From Takakia lepidozioides (Eukaryota; Streptophyta; Takakiopsida; Takakiales; Takakiaceae), in the NCBI GenBank assembly GCA_030704615.1, contig CM060731.1, positions 53,678,221 to 53,742,220 on the forward strand: DNA of 64,000 bases. Direction: 5' to 3'. Made by a program: the position numbers and the translations under genes. The notes under the pieces were generated by a model that saw only the letters and a list, made by a program, of their open reading frames with translations, searched no databases and had not been told where the DNA came from. Positions within the stretch are counted from its first letter, which is position 1. The number at the start of each line of letters is the position of its first letter. Shown here in pieces: positions 54,022 to 64,000 of this stretch.

Positions 54022-57000
54022 ATGGATGCCATAGAACGTTCTATACTCTGTGCAACTCCAGTATCATGCGGAGGTGAACACTTGGGCTTATTTCGGCATC
54101 TGTCGAACTCACTCTGCAGCATCAGTCTTCGACCGAGATGCCACTTGTATCTTGCGGTAATCGTTTCAATTCTGTTCGATCTTCTGATTTCTTGCGTGGA
54201 GGAGTGAGGCTTGTTGTTTGCAAGTGATGGTGGAGACTTCTGGCATTGAAAATGTTGTCCATAAACTAAAAATGATAGTGACATCACTTTCTGAATCGTG
54301 ATATAGAGGAGGCGTTGCAATGGGCCAAAGCGACACACCCGTGTCTTTCTTGTACTGCGTGCACAGGCTCCCTCCTCTCACAACGATGACAACAGCAGCT
54401 CCGCAGAAGTTAATTTGCCCTCGTCATCGAATCGTTCAGGTGTTCCAGACATACAAAGCAAACAGCCAAACTTAACGGTACAGGAAGGCAGTGTGGAAAA
54501 GCCATCAACACTCCCGTACGGGCTGATTACAGGGCTCGCGGCAGTTGGTTTAGCAGAAACTTGCTACTTGACATGGATGAAGCTGTATGGAGGTCCAGTC
54601 TCCTGCCCTCTTGGAGGCACCAGCTGCTCAGATGTTCTCAACAGCGACTATGCCACATTGTTTGGTGAGTTGTTTTGAAGTGTGGGCTTCTTCTGTGCTT
54701 GTCATTCATAAAGTGGACGGTATATGTTTATCTTTATACGAAGTGGCCATAGTCGGAAGACCTGCAAGAGATTCATCTGCACAACATCTATCTGAGCATT
54801 GTGGTTGACATTGACATGGAGGTTTTGGGAGTGGAAAGTCAGGAGTCCTTGGTAACCTGCAATTGATGGTTGGTGGAAAACAGGTGTGCCCTTATCCCTA
54901 TTGGGAGTGGTTGCGTATGGAGCAGTGACTCTATTAGGTGGGCGCATGGTCACTAGCCCTAGCTATAGAGCTCGTCAAGTGGACGGTCTGGCTCGATGGC
55001 TTTTGTTGGGAAGCACCACAGCTATGGCAGTTTCCAGCACGTACTTCATGTACATATTGACCACGAAGCTAGAAGGGGCATCCTGCAGTTACTGTGTTGC
55101 CTCAGCGCTGCTGTCACTAAGCCTTCTCTTATCAACACTTCGGGTGCGAGGTCTTCCATCTTCGGCAGGGAGCATTTGGGCATGCAATATATGCGTTTGT
55201 TAATTATACGAATAACAGTTTCACACAGGTGCATTATTTTTTCAGGGTCAGGTACTTGTGAAGAGGATTTACTGTCTAGAGGCTCATCATTTGGAATGGC
55301 AATTGTCAACAATTATCATTACTACGATGAATGTGGTATTAAATGATAGGCTGGAGGTCCAAGCACTGATTAATCGAATCGCTTGTGAAAGTGAAGCTAC
55401 GACTTAGGCAGACATGTGCAGGCTGTCTGGCATGCAGTCAGCATGGCTTCATAATCCTCCAGCAGCAATCTGATGGAGCTTTGCTATGGGTCTGTCTTGG
55501 ATTGGGCTGGGTCACATGCAGGGCTTTACAAGCAGGGATGTACTCAAGGTAGCAGGCCTGCAGCTGGCAGTTGGGGGATCTGTGGTGGTTGCCTTATCTG
55601 TTGCTTTTGCAGATGCAAACTCCACTCTCGCTAGGTGTGGTCTGTTTGTGTGGATCTCTCCATGGGCATTTCTTCTAATGTTTTGTCCACATGACTGCTG
55701 TGCTTCCTCCTTTGTCTTGACTCTCTCTATCGCTGTCTTCCATGTGCAAGTCTGTTCGCCTGCACACAGATCCAGTATAATGATGTGACTAACTGATGTG
55801 ATGGTTCAATTCCAGGTTAGCAGACATAGACTTACCCTTTCTGGAGCCAGTGGTTTCAACTGTCTCTAGTCCCAAGGAGATTTCTCTGGCAAAGCATCTG
55901 CAGTCCCTTGGGGCCAAAATGTATGGCGCATTCTGGTGCTCACATTGTCTTGAGCAGAAGGAGGTATAGTTCTAACCAGGGCCAAACAAGACATGCGCAG
56001 TCAGTGCAAGCTGCAGTAGGGAAGCAGGTCATAATCAAGGATAGTGATCAACTATTACGAAAACATAGGTTAAGTTATCCATGCACACCGTTGGTGTTTC
56101 GCTTTGGATGTGTTCGTCTTTAGTGTGATCTAGGGTATGTGGTACACCGCAGCAATTAAAAGTTGGACTTAACTGACGCAGTGGACCATTCTTTGCTGGT
56201 GGTTATGGATTCTCAAGTGGGGTGGTTTGCTTCAAAGGATGTATGGGCAAACCCAATAGAACTTTTCACACAGTAAGGTCTGCTCAACACCTAGAATGTA
56301 CTGGGGTATTAATGTTCAAGAAGGTTAAGGTTTGTCGATAGCAATGAGGAACCTTCTTGTATGAACAGGCCTGGAGTGGCTATAGCTAAGCCATAGCAAA
56401 GCTTTACCGGAGCAACTTTGAAGAGCTTAATGATCAACTCTCAAGTATTTGCATGTGTATGATTGCAGATGTTTGGCCAAGAGGCTATGAAGTATGTGGA
56501 CTATATTGAGTGCTATCCGGAAGGCTTCAGAAAGGGGGTTAAGATTGCGACAGCATGCGATGCTGCCAAAATTGAGGGGTTTCCAACCTGGATCATCAAC
56601 GGCCAGGTGAGCAAGTTCTGCTGTTGGGGTTTGGTTGGAGATTTTCTCTCCCTCACTCACTGAAATTCCTGCAAGTTTTCCTGCATCAGGCACTTCCTCT
56701 CGAGTAATGATTGGAGTCTTTTGATGTTAGAACTAGTTTATATCCTCAGTCTCATTATACACTGGGTCGAGCCTTTGGTGACTGTAGTGGCTTCCATTCT
56801 GCTCTCCTGCATCCCCTCCCTCCCCTTCCCCCTTTTACTCAGTCCAACCTGGCAAGACTACAGCAAGCTCACCCTAATGAGGCCTTAGTGTCGAGGACCA
56901 GAAGTCCCTTGCGGCCGACCTGCATCAGGCACTTCGTCTCGAGTGATGTTTGATGTGATTCGTTTTATTGATCTACTTTGTTTAATGGGGCCCAGGGCCT

Positions 57001-57353
57001 GTGGACATTCATGAAGTTTCCTCCCTCCTCTCTCTCTCTCTCTCTCAAAGTTAAAAGTCTCCCTGTCCTCTAGGAAGCCCCAAGGTAAGTCATACTACCA
57101 GTGTCAGCCCCTGACAAAGGTAGTTTCTGTCCCTTTGTGTTCCGCTCAGACTGAGCGCGGGGTCAATCACCACAAGGCTACACCAAACAACGTCTTATGA
57201 GTACATTCTCTCAAAGTTAAACATCTTTGAGAGATGTCTGTTTCTGACCTCCTGCTGCATGGTGGTTGGTTTCAACAGACTTTATCGGGGGAGCAGAATT
57301 TGTCACAGTTGGCTGAAGCTTCAGGATTGGACATAAAAGACATTCCAAAGTGA
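54022..57353 (+). CDS. LTO1: LTO1 thylakoid oxidoreductase (VKOR-thioredoxin fusion), seven exons
   Basis: LTO1 forms disulfides in thylakoid lumen proteins such as PsbO and is needed for photosystem II assembly. Exons: 54022-about 54156 (transit-peptide-like, starting MDAIERSILCATPVSCGGEH), 54367-54664, 54884-about 55143, 55522-55634, 55816-55963, 56469-56606 and 57279-57353 (stop TGA). The VKOR domain has helices, a loop cysteine pair (CPLGGTSCSDVLNSDY) and the active-site CSYC in LEGASCSYCVASALL. The thioredoxin-like domain has WCSHC in MYGAFWCSHCLEQKE, then KIEGFPTWIINGQ. All splice sites are GT/AG and phases agree. All key cysteines are present, so it looks functional. Intron 6 holds a truncated LINE copy and a 30-base direct repeat (56680 and 56919). 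Confidence 0.93.
57056..57206 (+). mobile_element. 151-bp truncated LINE with 15-bp target duplication
   Basis: The copy includes AGGTAGTTTCTGTCCCTTTG and ends at CTTATGAGTACAT. TCTCTCAAAGTTAAA flanks it on both sides (57041-57055 and 57207-57221). The target was the end of a (TC)n run in LTO1 intron 6. Confidence 0.9.
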
Positions 57354-58573
57354 AGATATGCGTACTTTTGCTGTACAGTAGAGAGTTAAAAGTTGAGAGG
57401 ACCGTAGGCTGACCACGGGCCAGGTGAAAAGAACTCTGGAGTCATGACGTACTCATGACGATGGGTGCTAAGTGAAGCATCCCTTTATGAACACAATCCA
57501 CAGGCCTTCCCACTGGTCATCAGTTTCTGCAATTCCTGTCAGGATACTACTGTCTCTCAGTATAGCATCAGGCAAAACGGCTCTCCAAATGTGGGAAAGT
57601 TTTGAGTTTGCAGATTTGGAGAGAGTCGTGTCATATCTTTTGTTGGGTTACTGATGTCATGTGTTGAACCAACCTTTGGAAGTTTCTGGGAGGATCAACA
57701 ACAACTTTTGCTTTGTGTGGACTCCAACCGAGGGTCCTATATTCCAATATCAGATTCTGAGATGCATGTCCAACATCTCTATGCTTAAGGCTGGCTGGTT
57801 TCGTTTGGATTCGAGGAAATGAATGAAAGGCCGCAGGCTTCGCAGCCAGACGAATGAGACGTTGTAGAAGTCTGCAACGAATCATAGCAACTCCTGTCAA
57901 GCATTCGGATGAGGTGAAAGGCCAAAATAAATTTGGTGTAGAGTATCAACCAGTTCAATTGGAGGCTTGCTCCCATCACTTGGAGAAACAATAGTGAAAC
58001 CTAAATTCTTGTCAAGTGCTGGTACAGCAGAAGACGCCGTCCTACGTTTGGCCACTGGAAACTGCCACGAGCAGAATGGTCTGCCACAAGCAATTGACTT
58101 TTTCATTGAACACTCATGTCTAAAGTATCCACAGGCCTAATGAGCAAATTTTAAGTGCTCTCCCACTATGGTGTGTAAAGTGGTCAACTTAGAAAACATA
58201 GTTTTCATCTTGAAAAGGCAAAGGCAGTGGTGATTCCTTCATCTGGACATGGAAAGCTATGTGCATGGCCAAGATTACAACTGCATGTTTCAGAAGGTTA
58301 ACCTCTGCCTCTGTTTTCTTCTCCAGCAGCTGTGGGTCCTGCACAGGTGCAGGGGGTGCCAACTTGCAACAGCGGCAACCATGGTCAATTCGACCAACAC
58401 CTGCCTCTCCAACTTGATTTCCCTCCCCCCGCCTCCCATTGCAATTGCCTTTAAGTACCCTACATCACATCTGCTCTTCTCCACTTGTTACGTGTGTTGT
58501 TTTATCTTTTTCCAGCTGCATGCAATTTCCTGAATACTAAAACCTACAATATGTCAATGTAGCCAGGCTCACG
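57354..58573. other. Intergenic, no recognised gene
   Basis: Overlapping minus-strand frames at 57631-58106 (for example SPSDGSKPPIELVDTLHQI) look mildly coding-like but match nothing I know. Confidence 0.35.
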
Positions 58574-58860
58574 GCGACGGATGAAACTGCGCCAGTGGAT
58601 GAAATCTCGTCAGCAGATGAACTAACGCGCTATCGGATGAAAAATCATTACGACGGATGAAACTGCGTCAGCGGATGAAATCGTGGCAGCGGATGAACTA
58701 TCATGCCATCGGATGAAAAATTGCGGTGACGGATGAAATCGCGCCAGTGGATGAAATATCGCACCGACGGATGAACTATCGTGGCGGATGAAATATCGGA
58801 CTTGCGGATGAGAAATCGCGGATTTGGATGAGATTTGGTCAGTGACGGATGAAAAATCGA
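58574..58860 (+). repeat. Array of CGGATGAAA-type short repeats
   Basis: About 15 occurrences of (C/T)GGATGAAA or close variants, spaced 16-22 bases apart, with spacers such as CTGCGCCAGT, TCGTGGCAG and ACTATCATGCCAT. Spacer types recur in an alternating order, which suggests a higher-order unit of several short repeats. Confidence 0.9.
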
Positions 58861-58869
58861 CTGGTTGTG

Positions 58870-59300
58870 GATACTTTTGGAGCCTTTTGGAGGCTTGTTT
58901 GAGGACTATTTGGGGTCTATTGAGGCCAATATCTAGCAGGTATTGGGGCCTGTTTGACGACTATTTGGGGTCTATTGAGGCCAATATCTTGAAGGTATTG
59001 GGGCCTGCTTTGAGGACTATTTGGGGTCTATTGAAGCCAATATCTTGCAGGCTTGTGGAGCCTGCTTGGGGCTGTTTGAAGGACTATCTGGGGTCCTTGA
59101 GGCCAATGTCTGGCAGGCCTGTGGAGCCTTGTGAGGGCTGGTTGGAGGACGATTGGAGGACCTTGGAGGCCAATACTTGGCAGATTTGTGGAGCTTCTTA
59201 AGGGCTGTTGGAGGACTGTTGGAGGTCCTTGGAGGCCAATACTTGGCAGATTTGAGGAGCTTCTTAAGGGCTGTTGGAGGACTGTTGGAGGTCCTTGGAG
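58870..59300 (+). repeat. Minisatellite with a 64-73 bp unit
   Basis: About seven units built around GAGGACTATTTGGGGTCTAT, TGAGGCCAATATCTTGCAGG and TTGTGGAGCCTG, drifting toward GTTGGAGGACTGTTGGAGGT at the right end. The last two units are almost identical. One frame stays open through most of the array, but I see no protein family. Confidence 0.85.
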
Positions 59301-59302
59301 GT

Positions 59303-59388
59303 ATCGTGCGCATACATATCGCTACACAACTACATCGCTGTCCAAACCACACCACACATATATGCACAATAAAGTAGTCTGCCACAAT
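59303..59388 (-). repeat. Partial LTR (86 bp), second copy
   Basis: Repeats the first 86 bases of the adjacent LTR (TGTGGCAGACTACTTTATTG to ATGTATGCGCACGA) and then stops at the minisatellite. It is a truncated tandem LTR. Confidence 0.65.
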
Positions 59389-59827
59389 GATAAACAAGCT
59401 AAGAACACACTGTTCACACAAGAAAACATGAAATCCATCGCTATCACTCTTTAAAACAGAAGTCGAGCCAGAGGCACCCCAAGCTGTGGGGACTCCACCC
59501 CACAACAACCTACACTCCCATCATGAGCACACTCAGTCCTAAACGATGCAGGAGCTCGGTCGCGCAGACTCAACTCGAGAGAGATGAGCTGCGCGACTGC
59601 CGCTCTCGTGAAGATAAGACGGTTCAGGTGTCAAACTAAACTTGACACCTGATTTAACACTTGACCTAAATCCAAGTGTTAAATACAAATAACTAGCTTT
59701 ATTCTAGTTGTTTTCACACTGTGCTTATTTAACTTGACAGCTGTCGTGCGCATACATATTGCTACACAACTACATCGCTGTCCAAACCACACCACACATA
59801 TATACACAATAAAGTAGTCTGCCACAA
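59389..59827 (-). repeat. Candidate 3' LTR of the Ty3/gypsy element
   Basis: On the minus strand it begins TGTGGCAGACTACTTTATTG just after a purine-rich AGCTAGGGGGGCGAT (likely polypurine tract) and ends GCTTGTTTATCA, giving TG...CA ends over about 439 bases. It contains an AATAAA near 59695. The 5' LTR lies outside the window, so the borders cannot be confirmed. Confidence 0.55.
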
Positions 59828-60086
59828 TCGCCCCCCTAGCTGGTGGATAGGTCCCTCTACCTCCAGATAGCTACAAGATGTAATAGCCACAACCGTACTA
59901 AGTCCTCTATCACTGTCCCTATTGCACTCAAACCCTATAGACCAAGAGGCCGGGTACAAGAGTAGCCCCATCGTTAGTCGCCGTCTTGCAATCTGTGAAC
60001 TTGAGCCAGGACCTCGTGTGTTCAAGGTCTCCTAGTAGCTGGGCCTTGCGTTTCTTGTTAGCCTTCCATGGTTGTATCCACTCCCA

Positions 60087-60665
60087 CTATCCAATGCAAT
60101 GTGGACATAACCAATCCCCATCCGGAACCATCTCAAGAGGTGGAGTCAAGCATCCCATATGCCAACCTCTAGAGCATCGATCACACACCAGCATGGTGGC
60201 TGCCCCTCTAGCAGACCCACACAACATGCACCTCAAACCTGCAGATACCACTGCCAAGTTTGGGTCTATCCTGCCATCGACATTCGGAAGGTGACATGGC
60301 GCACAATTACGCACATGGTCCTTCCAAGTTATGCCATCCCGACCCTCCAAGACCAAGACGCCTGAGGGCAAGACCTCTCGAACCCTCAAAATAACACGTC
60401 CTGCAGTCACATCCAAGGTCGTAGGAGCAGTCTGCTGCAGATAGACATAGTCATCAGGGTTGAATCTCCGAACCCCAGGATGATAGCCCCCACCACGTAT
60501 GGTAGCATACCTCAACGTATCACGGTGTTGTGCAATGGCAAGGTTCTCAAAAGCCATGGGCATGACTCTCTTGAACAACTCTGCACGCTGCTCACATGCA
60601 CCTGCCCACACGTCCGGATCGTCAAGGTTAAGAACTGTAGCAGCTTCTCTGCGAATGGATGTAGG
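60087..60665 (-). pseudogene. Gypsy integrase C-terminal part with PHD finger
   Basis: This continues the integrase in the same frame after a TAG. It has a GPY/F-like segment (VRRFNPDDYVYLQQ) and ends in a Cys4-His-Cys3 pattern: CMLC, CDRCSRGWHMGC and WLCPHC (about 60090-60240). That is the layout of a PHD finger, a histone-tail reader, and would sit where many plant gypsy elements carry a chromodomain. The stop follows the last cysteine pair by two residues. Confidence 0.85.
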
Positions 60666-61420
60666 CTAATCCGGCTCTCGGCCAAAGAGAAGAAAGTATG
60701 GTGAGAAGGAGGCAAGTGATGCTTGCTTGCTGAACCTGTAGCCCATGGCTAACCAGGGTAACTGAAGGTCCCAATCTCCTAGGTGTCCCTTCTGCAAGCC
60801 ATACTTGCGCAAACCCCTCTTTACTGTCTGAACAACTCTCTCTGCCAAGCCATCGGCCTCAGGATGATCCCGAGAAGTGGTGCGGTGGTCTATCAAGGCC
60901 TTGTCACACAAAGCCTGAAACTCCCCCAAGAACTCTCTCCCTTGGTCCGTGAGTATCTCAGCTGGAGCACCGAATCGGCTAAGAACACAATCCAAGAATG
61001 CATACGCAGCTCCTCACTAGCCTTATCAGGCAATGGAACCAATTCAATCCACTTGGAGAAGTGCTCCACCATCACCAACACGTACTTGTTGTGGCGCATG
61101 GTCAGTGGCAACGGCCCTGCGAAGTCAAGACTCCACCTATAGCCCAATCCCATGATCGGAAGAGGGTGCAATTGTGGAGTAGGGGCGTTGAATGAAGCAC
61201 GCACCCTGTCACACACCATGCACCTAGCCACAAATTGTTGCACCTCTGTGTGCATACCACGCCACCAATACTGCCCCTGCAGTAGACTATGAGTGCGTCG
61301 CACCCCAAAATGCCCCAACTTCTCATGGGCATGCCGCACTAACCGTGCCCGTGTGTTGGGTGAGGCACAATCCTCACTCGACCATCCTCCCACACTCGGA
61401 GCAGGTGTGTCCCCTCCCAC
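60666..61420 (-). pseudogene. Gypsy integrase, frameshifted
   Basis: Two overlapping frames hold the integrase: the HHCC zinc domain (HAHEKLGHFG, CMVCDRVR) and the start of the core (YRWSLDFAGPLP), then, after a frame change near 60950, the rest of the core (EILTDQGREFLGEF and DGLAERVVQTVKRGL, with the expected acidic residues). A TAG at 60666 separates it from the C-terminal part. Confidence 0.9.
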
Positions 61421-62070
61421 TTGAACCTCTTGGCTCGTTGTAGGATCCGATCCCTCTCCTTGGCAGTCACAGTGGCTGCAGTGTCTCCAGTGCGGAGGTA
61501 GTCCAACACAACTGAATCCTCATGTATATCTTTGGCGCCACCTTGCTCATTGTTGGCCTCAGGGTCCTCAGACACTTGATCTACAGTCATCCCTGTTGCA
61601 GGTCCAACCTGGCCTTCCGCTGCCAAGATACACAGAAATGCAGATGCATGCCATCCGGGCACCATCTCCTCGTCCGTCTCACCATGCCACCGAGCTCCAG
61701 TGTCATCCTGTTGGCTCGTGCATGGATTGCGACTCAACCCATCTGCATTGCGATTGACCAAACCCGGTCGATGCACCACCTGAAAGTCATACTCTTGAAG
61801 GATGAGTGCCCACCGTGCAAGCTTCCCCGTAAGCTTGTCTGACTCCATCAACCACTTGAGTGGTTGGTGATCCGTGACAAGGGTGAAGAGATTGCCGTAT
61901 AGATAGCACCTGAAGTGTGCCACGGCCCACACTGCAGCTAAGCATTCTCCCTCATATGAGCTATACTTAGACTCTGCAGCATTGTTCGAGTGGCTAGCAT
62001 AAGCCACTACGAACTCTCTTCCCTCATCATCCACCTGTGTGAGCACCGCTCCAAGCCCAGCATGCTCCAA
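61339..62070 (-). pseudogene. Gypsy RNase H and connection region
   Basis: The RNase H domain is seen in GLGAVLTQVDDEGREF, YSSYEGECLAAVWAVAHFR and TLVTDHQPLKWLM, followed by the connection to integrase (VVHRPGLVNRNADGLSR). The frame differs from that of the reverse transcriptase by a small indel near 62050. Confidence 0.9.
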
Positions 62071-63218
62071 TCTGTATGCAGCTGAAAAGGACGCCCCCTG
62101 ATAGGTCGTCTCAAGATGGGCGCCGAGGTCAACCTCGCCTTGAGCTCTTGAAAAGCTTGTTCTTGCTCATCTTCCCACTGCCACTCCTGGTCCACCTTGG
62201 TCAGCTTGGTTAGAGCCTTTGCAATGGCACTAAATCCCTTAACAAACCGTCTGTAATAGTTTGCTAACCCCATGAAAGCTCGAACTCGGCTCACATCCGT
62301 GGGGCGTGGAACCTGTGCAATGGACTCTACCTTAGTCTGCTGTACCCCCAATCCTCCAGGATATATCATGTGACCCAGATACTCAATCTGGTTGTGGAAA
62401 AACTTGCACTTTCCCGGATGTAACTTCAATCCGTGCGCCCTCAAGCGCTCAAATACCCCCTGAAGGTGTCTCTCATGCTCCTCCACCGTAGCACTAAAGA
62501 TGATGATGTCATCTATGTAGCACCGAGCAAACTCCACCCCTGCTAGAATCCTGTCCATGACTCTTTGAAACTCAGCGGGAGCGTTTTTAAGCCCAAATGG
62601 TAAGAACCGCCACTGGTATAGGCAATCCTTCCCGTGCTCATTGATCCCCCAGAATGCCGTCTTTTGCTTATCCGCCTCCTTGATCGGCAACTGGTGATAT
62701 CCGGATCGTAAATCCAACGTGCTAAAGACCTTGGAATGCCCAATGGCATCAAAGATCTCCTCTGGTGTCGGCATGGCATACCTATCGGACTTGGTCTGAC
62801 GATTTACAGGCCGGTAATCACCGCACATACGTCTCTCCGTCCAATTGCCATAGACATCCTTCTTGGCTGGCATCACTGTGGCTGAAGCATACTCTCCACC
62901 AGAGAGCTCCACCAAACCTGCCTCCCAGAGATCTTGAGTCCTCATCTGAATCAAAGACCTCTCCATGTCACTGTATCTATAGGGTCTCCGAAAGATTGGC
63001 GTGTCAGTGGCCAACTCAATACGGATCTCTTGACCCTTCAGTGCTCCCAAGTCCTTCAAACTGAAGGCAAAGCAATTCCTGTAAGCCCTCAGGAACCGCC
63101 GTATACGTCGTCTCTCTCCTCCGGTGACAATGGGTCCAATGTCAGGCTCCCAATTGTCCTCCGTAACTGCAACCTTAAGTCCAGTGGGCTTAGAGGTAGA
63201 GGACGCGTCCCGTGGTTG
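62007..63218 (-). pseudogene. Gypsy reverse transcriptase
   Basis: The reverse transcriptase is recognisable throughout: CGDYRPVNRQTKSDRYAMP, STLDLRSGYHQLPI, FLPFGLKNAPAEFQRVMD and the catalytic YIDDIIIF. The frame is open upstream to a TAG at 63219 that separates it from the preceding frame, which is in phase with it. Confidence 0.95.
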
Positions 63219-63686
63219 CTATGCTGCAACCTCTTGAGCAGTACTCCCTTCCTGCTCAGTCAATGACAAGGCCTCATCCTGCCCCATCATCTCATCATTG
63301 AGAACCTCCTCATCCCGAGAAGAATCCCCAACCTCATCCATCACAGCTGCCTTGGCTGCCAACTCCCTCTGAACCTCGAGCACCTCCCACGTGTGCCATG
63401 GATGTCTACACCCCGTGGTCCTCACCGGCTCGCCCCCACTCGCTGCCTGTACCGTCTCGGTAGGCAGAGAGACCGTCAAGGGAAGTGCACTCCGCACTCT
63501 ACGTTGCTCAGCCATAGCCAAGCTGATAATCCAGGTCAAGCAATTGAGATCCATTGCTTGCCCCAACACCTGACGACGTGATGCCTCAGAAAGAGAAGGC
63601 ACCGCCGTGGTCCCAGTGGAAAATCCCATAGCCCGCTCTCGCTCGTCGGCATTAGGCTCCACTAACTGTTGCAACTGGCATCCCAC
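63219..63686 (-). pseudogene. Gypsy frame upstream of the reverse transcriptase
   Basis: 155 codons in the same frame as the reverse transcriptase and separated from it only by one TAG. It is acidic toward its end (DEVGDSSRDEEVLNDEMM). I do not see a protease D-S/T-G motif. It is probably the linker between gag/protease and reverse transcriptase. Sequence from 63687 to the window edge is presumably the rest of gag/protease but is too broken to assign. Confidence 0.6.
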
Positions 63687-64000
63687 AAGAGGCCAGGTCC
63701 ACCATCCCGAAAAGCATGGGATCCTGGGAAGCTGAGCAGTGTAGGTAATGCTGCTCGTGGTTGACCCACCCTGTTGACCACTGCCAAAGGCGAACGGTCA
63801 TCGTGTCTCACACGTTGAGACTGCCTCCCTGTGTCCAAAATGCCATCCACGGTGAGGTGTGTTGGCCGCTGCAACCCCATCAAATGCACGCTTGAGCAGT
63901 GCGGGTGGCATCAAGTTAGTCCACCAAGCCGTGGACGATGAGCCCGTGACCCCACTGCAGCTGCATCCAGCAACACTGCTGACCCAAGCCACGACCGGAC

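Larger units (their letters stand above)
59303..64000 (-). mobile_element. Ty3/gypsy LTR retrotransposon, decayed, 5' end outside the window
   Basis: The order on the minus strand is an upstream gag/protease-side frame, reverse transcriptase, RNase H, integrase, a C-terminal PHD finger, polypurine tract and LTR. This order is that of Ty3/gypsy (Metaviridae). Breaks are an in-frame TAG at about 63219, frame changes near 62050, 61380 and 60950, and an in-frame TAG at 60666. It is inactive. No chromodomain is visible. Confidence 0.9.

Noticed and set aside
59017-59508. 163-codon minus-strand open frame over the minisatellite
   Set aside because: Its repetitive protein simply mirrors the tandem DNA unit and has no domain.

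Overview
The window is nuclear DNA of a land plant that very probably has swimming sperm: a fern is the best guess, with a lycophyte or bryophyte possible. The evidence is plant-type genes (rhamnose-synthase dehydratase, thylakoid LTO1, KIN-14 kinesin, GLE1, a PLS/DYW pentatricopeptide protein), long GT-AG introns, a likely axonemal central-pair protein, and abundant retroelement debris. The species cannot be named from the sequence alone.

Layout. 0-12 kb: an unrecognised exon, an intronless stand-alone UDP-glucose 4,6-dehydratase (minus), a multi-exon gene resembling flagellar C1a-32/CFAP119 (minus), and an EamA/DMT transporter with about eleven exons (plus) whose introns hold truncated LINE copies. 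12-21 kb: gene-poor, with a 111-bp satellite made of a piece of PPR coding sequence (16.5-17.3 kb) and two GC-rich inverted repeats 6 kb apart. 21-31 kb: an intronless nitroreductase, PPR and spastin-like fragments, an intronless 1,339-residue PPR-DYW gene with two N-terminal OSB-type PDF motifs, a cluster of LINE tails with a 5S-rRNA-headed SINE, an EF-2 pseudogene and another PPR fragment. 31-46 kb: a strongly G-poor tract, then a broken inverted duplicate of the GLE1 region carrying a 2.8-kb terminal-inverted-repeat transposon, an array of about 20 short palindromes, a KIN-14 pseudogene without its motor, and the intact intronless GLE1. 46-57 kb: a tryptophan/tyrosine-permease-family gene (minus), the longest LINE copy, and a complete seven-exon LTO1 gene (plus). 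57-64 kb: two tandem arrays and a decayed Ty3/gypsy element (minus) that enters from the right edge and ends in a PHD finger.

The host genes are independent plant genes and form no shared pathway. LTO1 acts on thylakoid disulfides, the PPR protein probably edits organellar RNA, GLE1 serves mRNA export, and the two transporters and two small enzymes are metabolic. The main theme is mobile DNA. One LINE family inserts at TC-rich sites, leaves 15-18 bp target duplications and appears to lend its 3' end to a 5S-derived SINE. PPR sequence is repeatedly copied, truncated and, once, turned into a satellite.

Exon joins were worked out by eye from GT/AG sites and phase. Those of LTO1, the permease and the EamA gene mostly agree in phase; those of the C1a-32-like gene are less certain.
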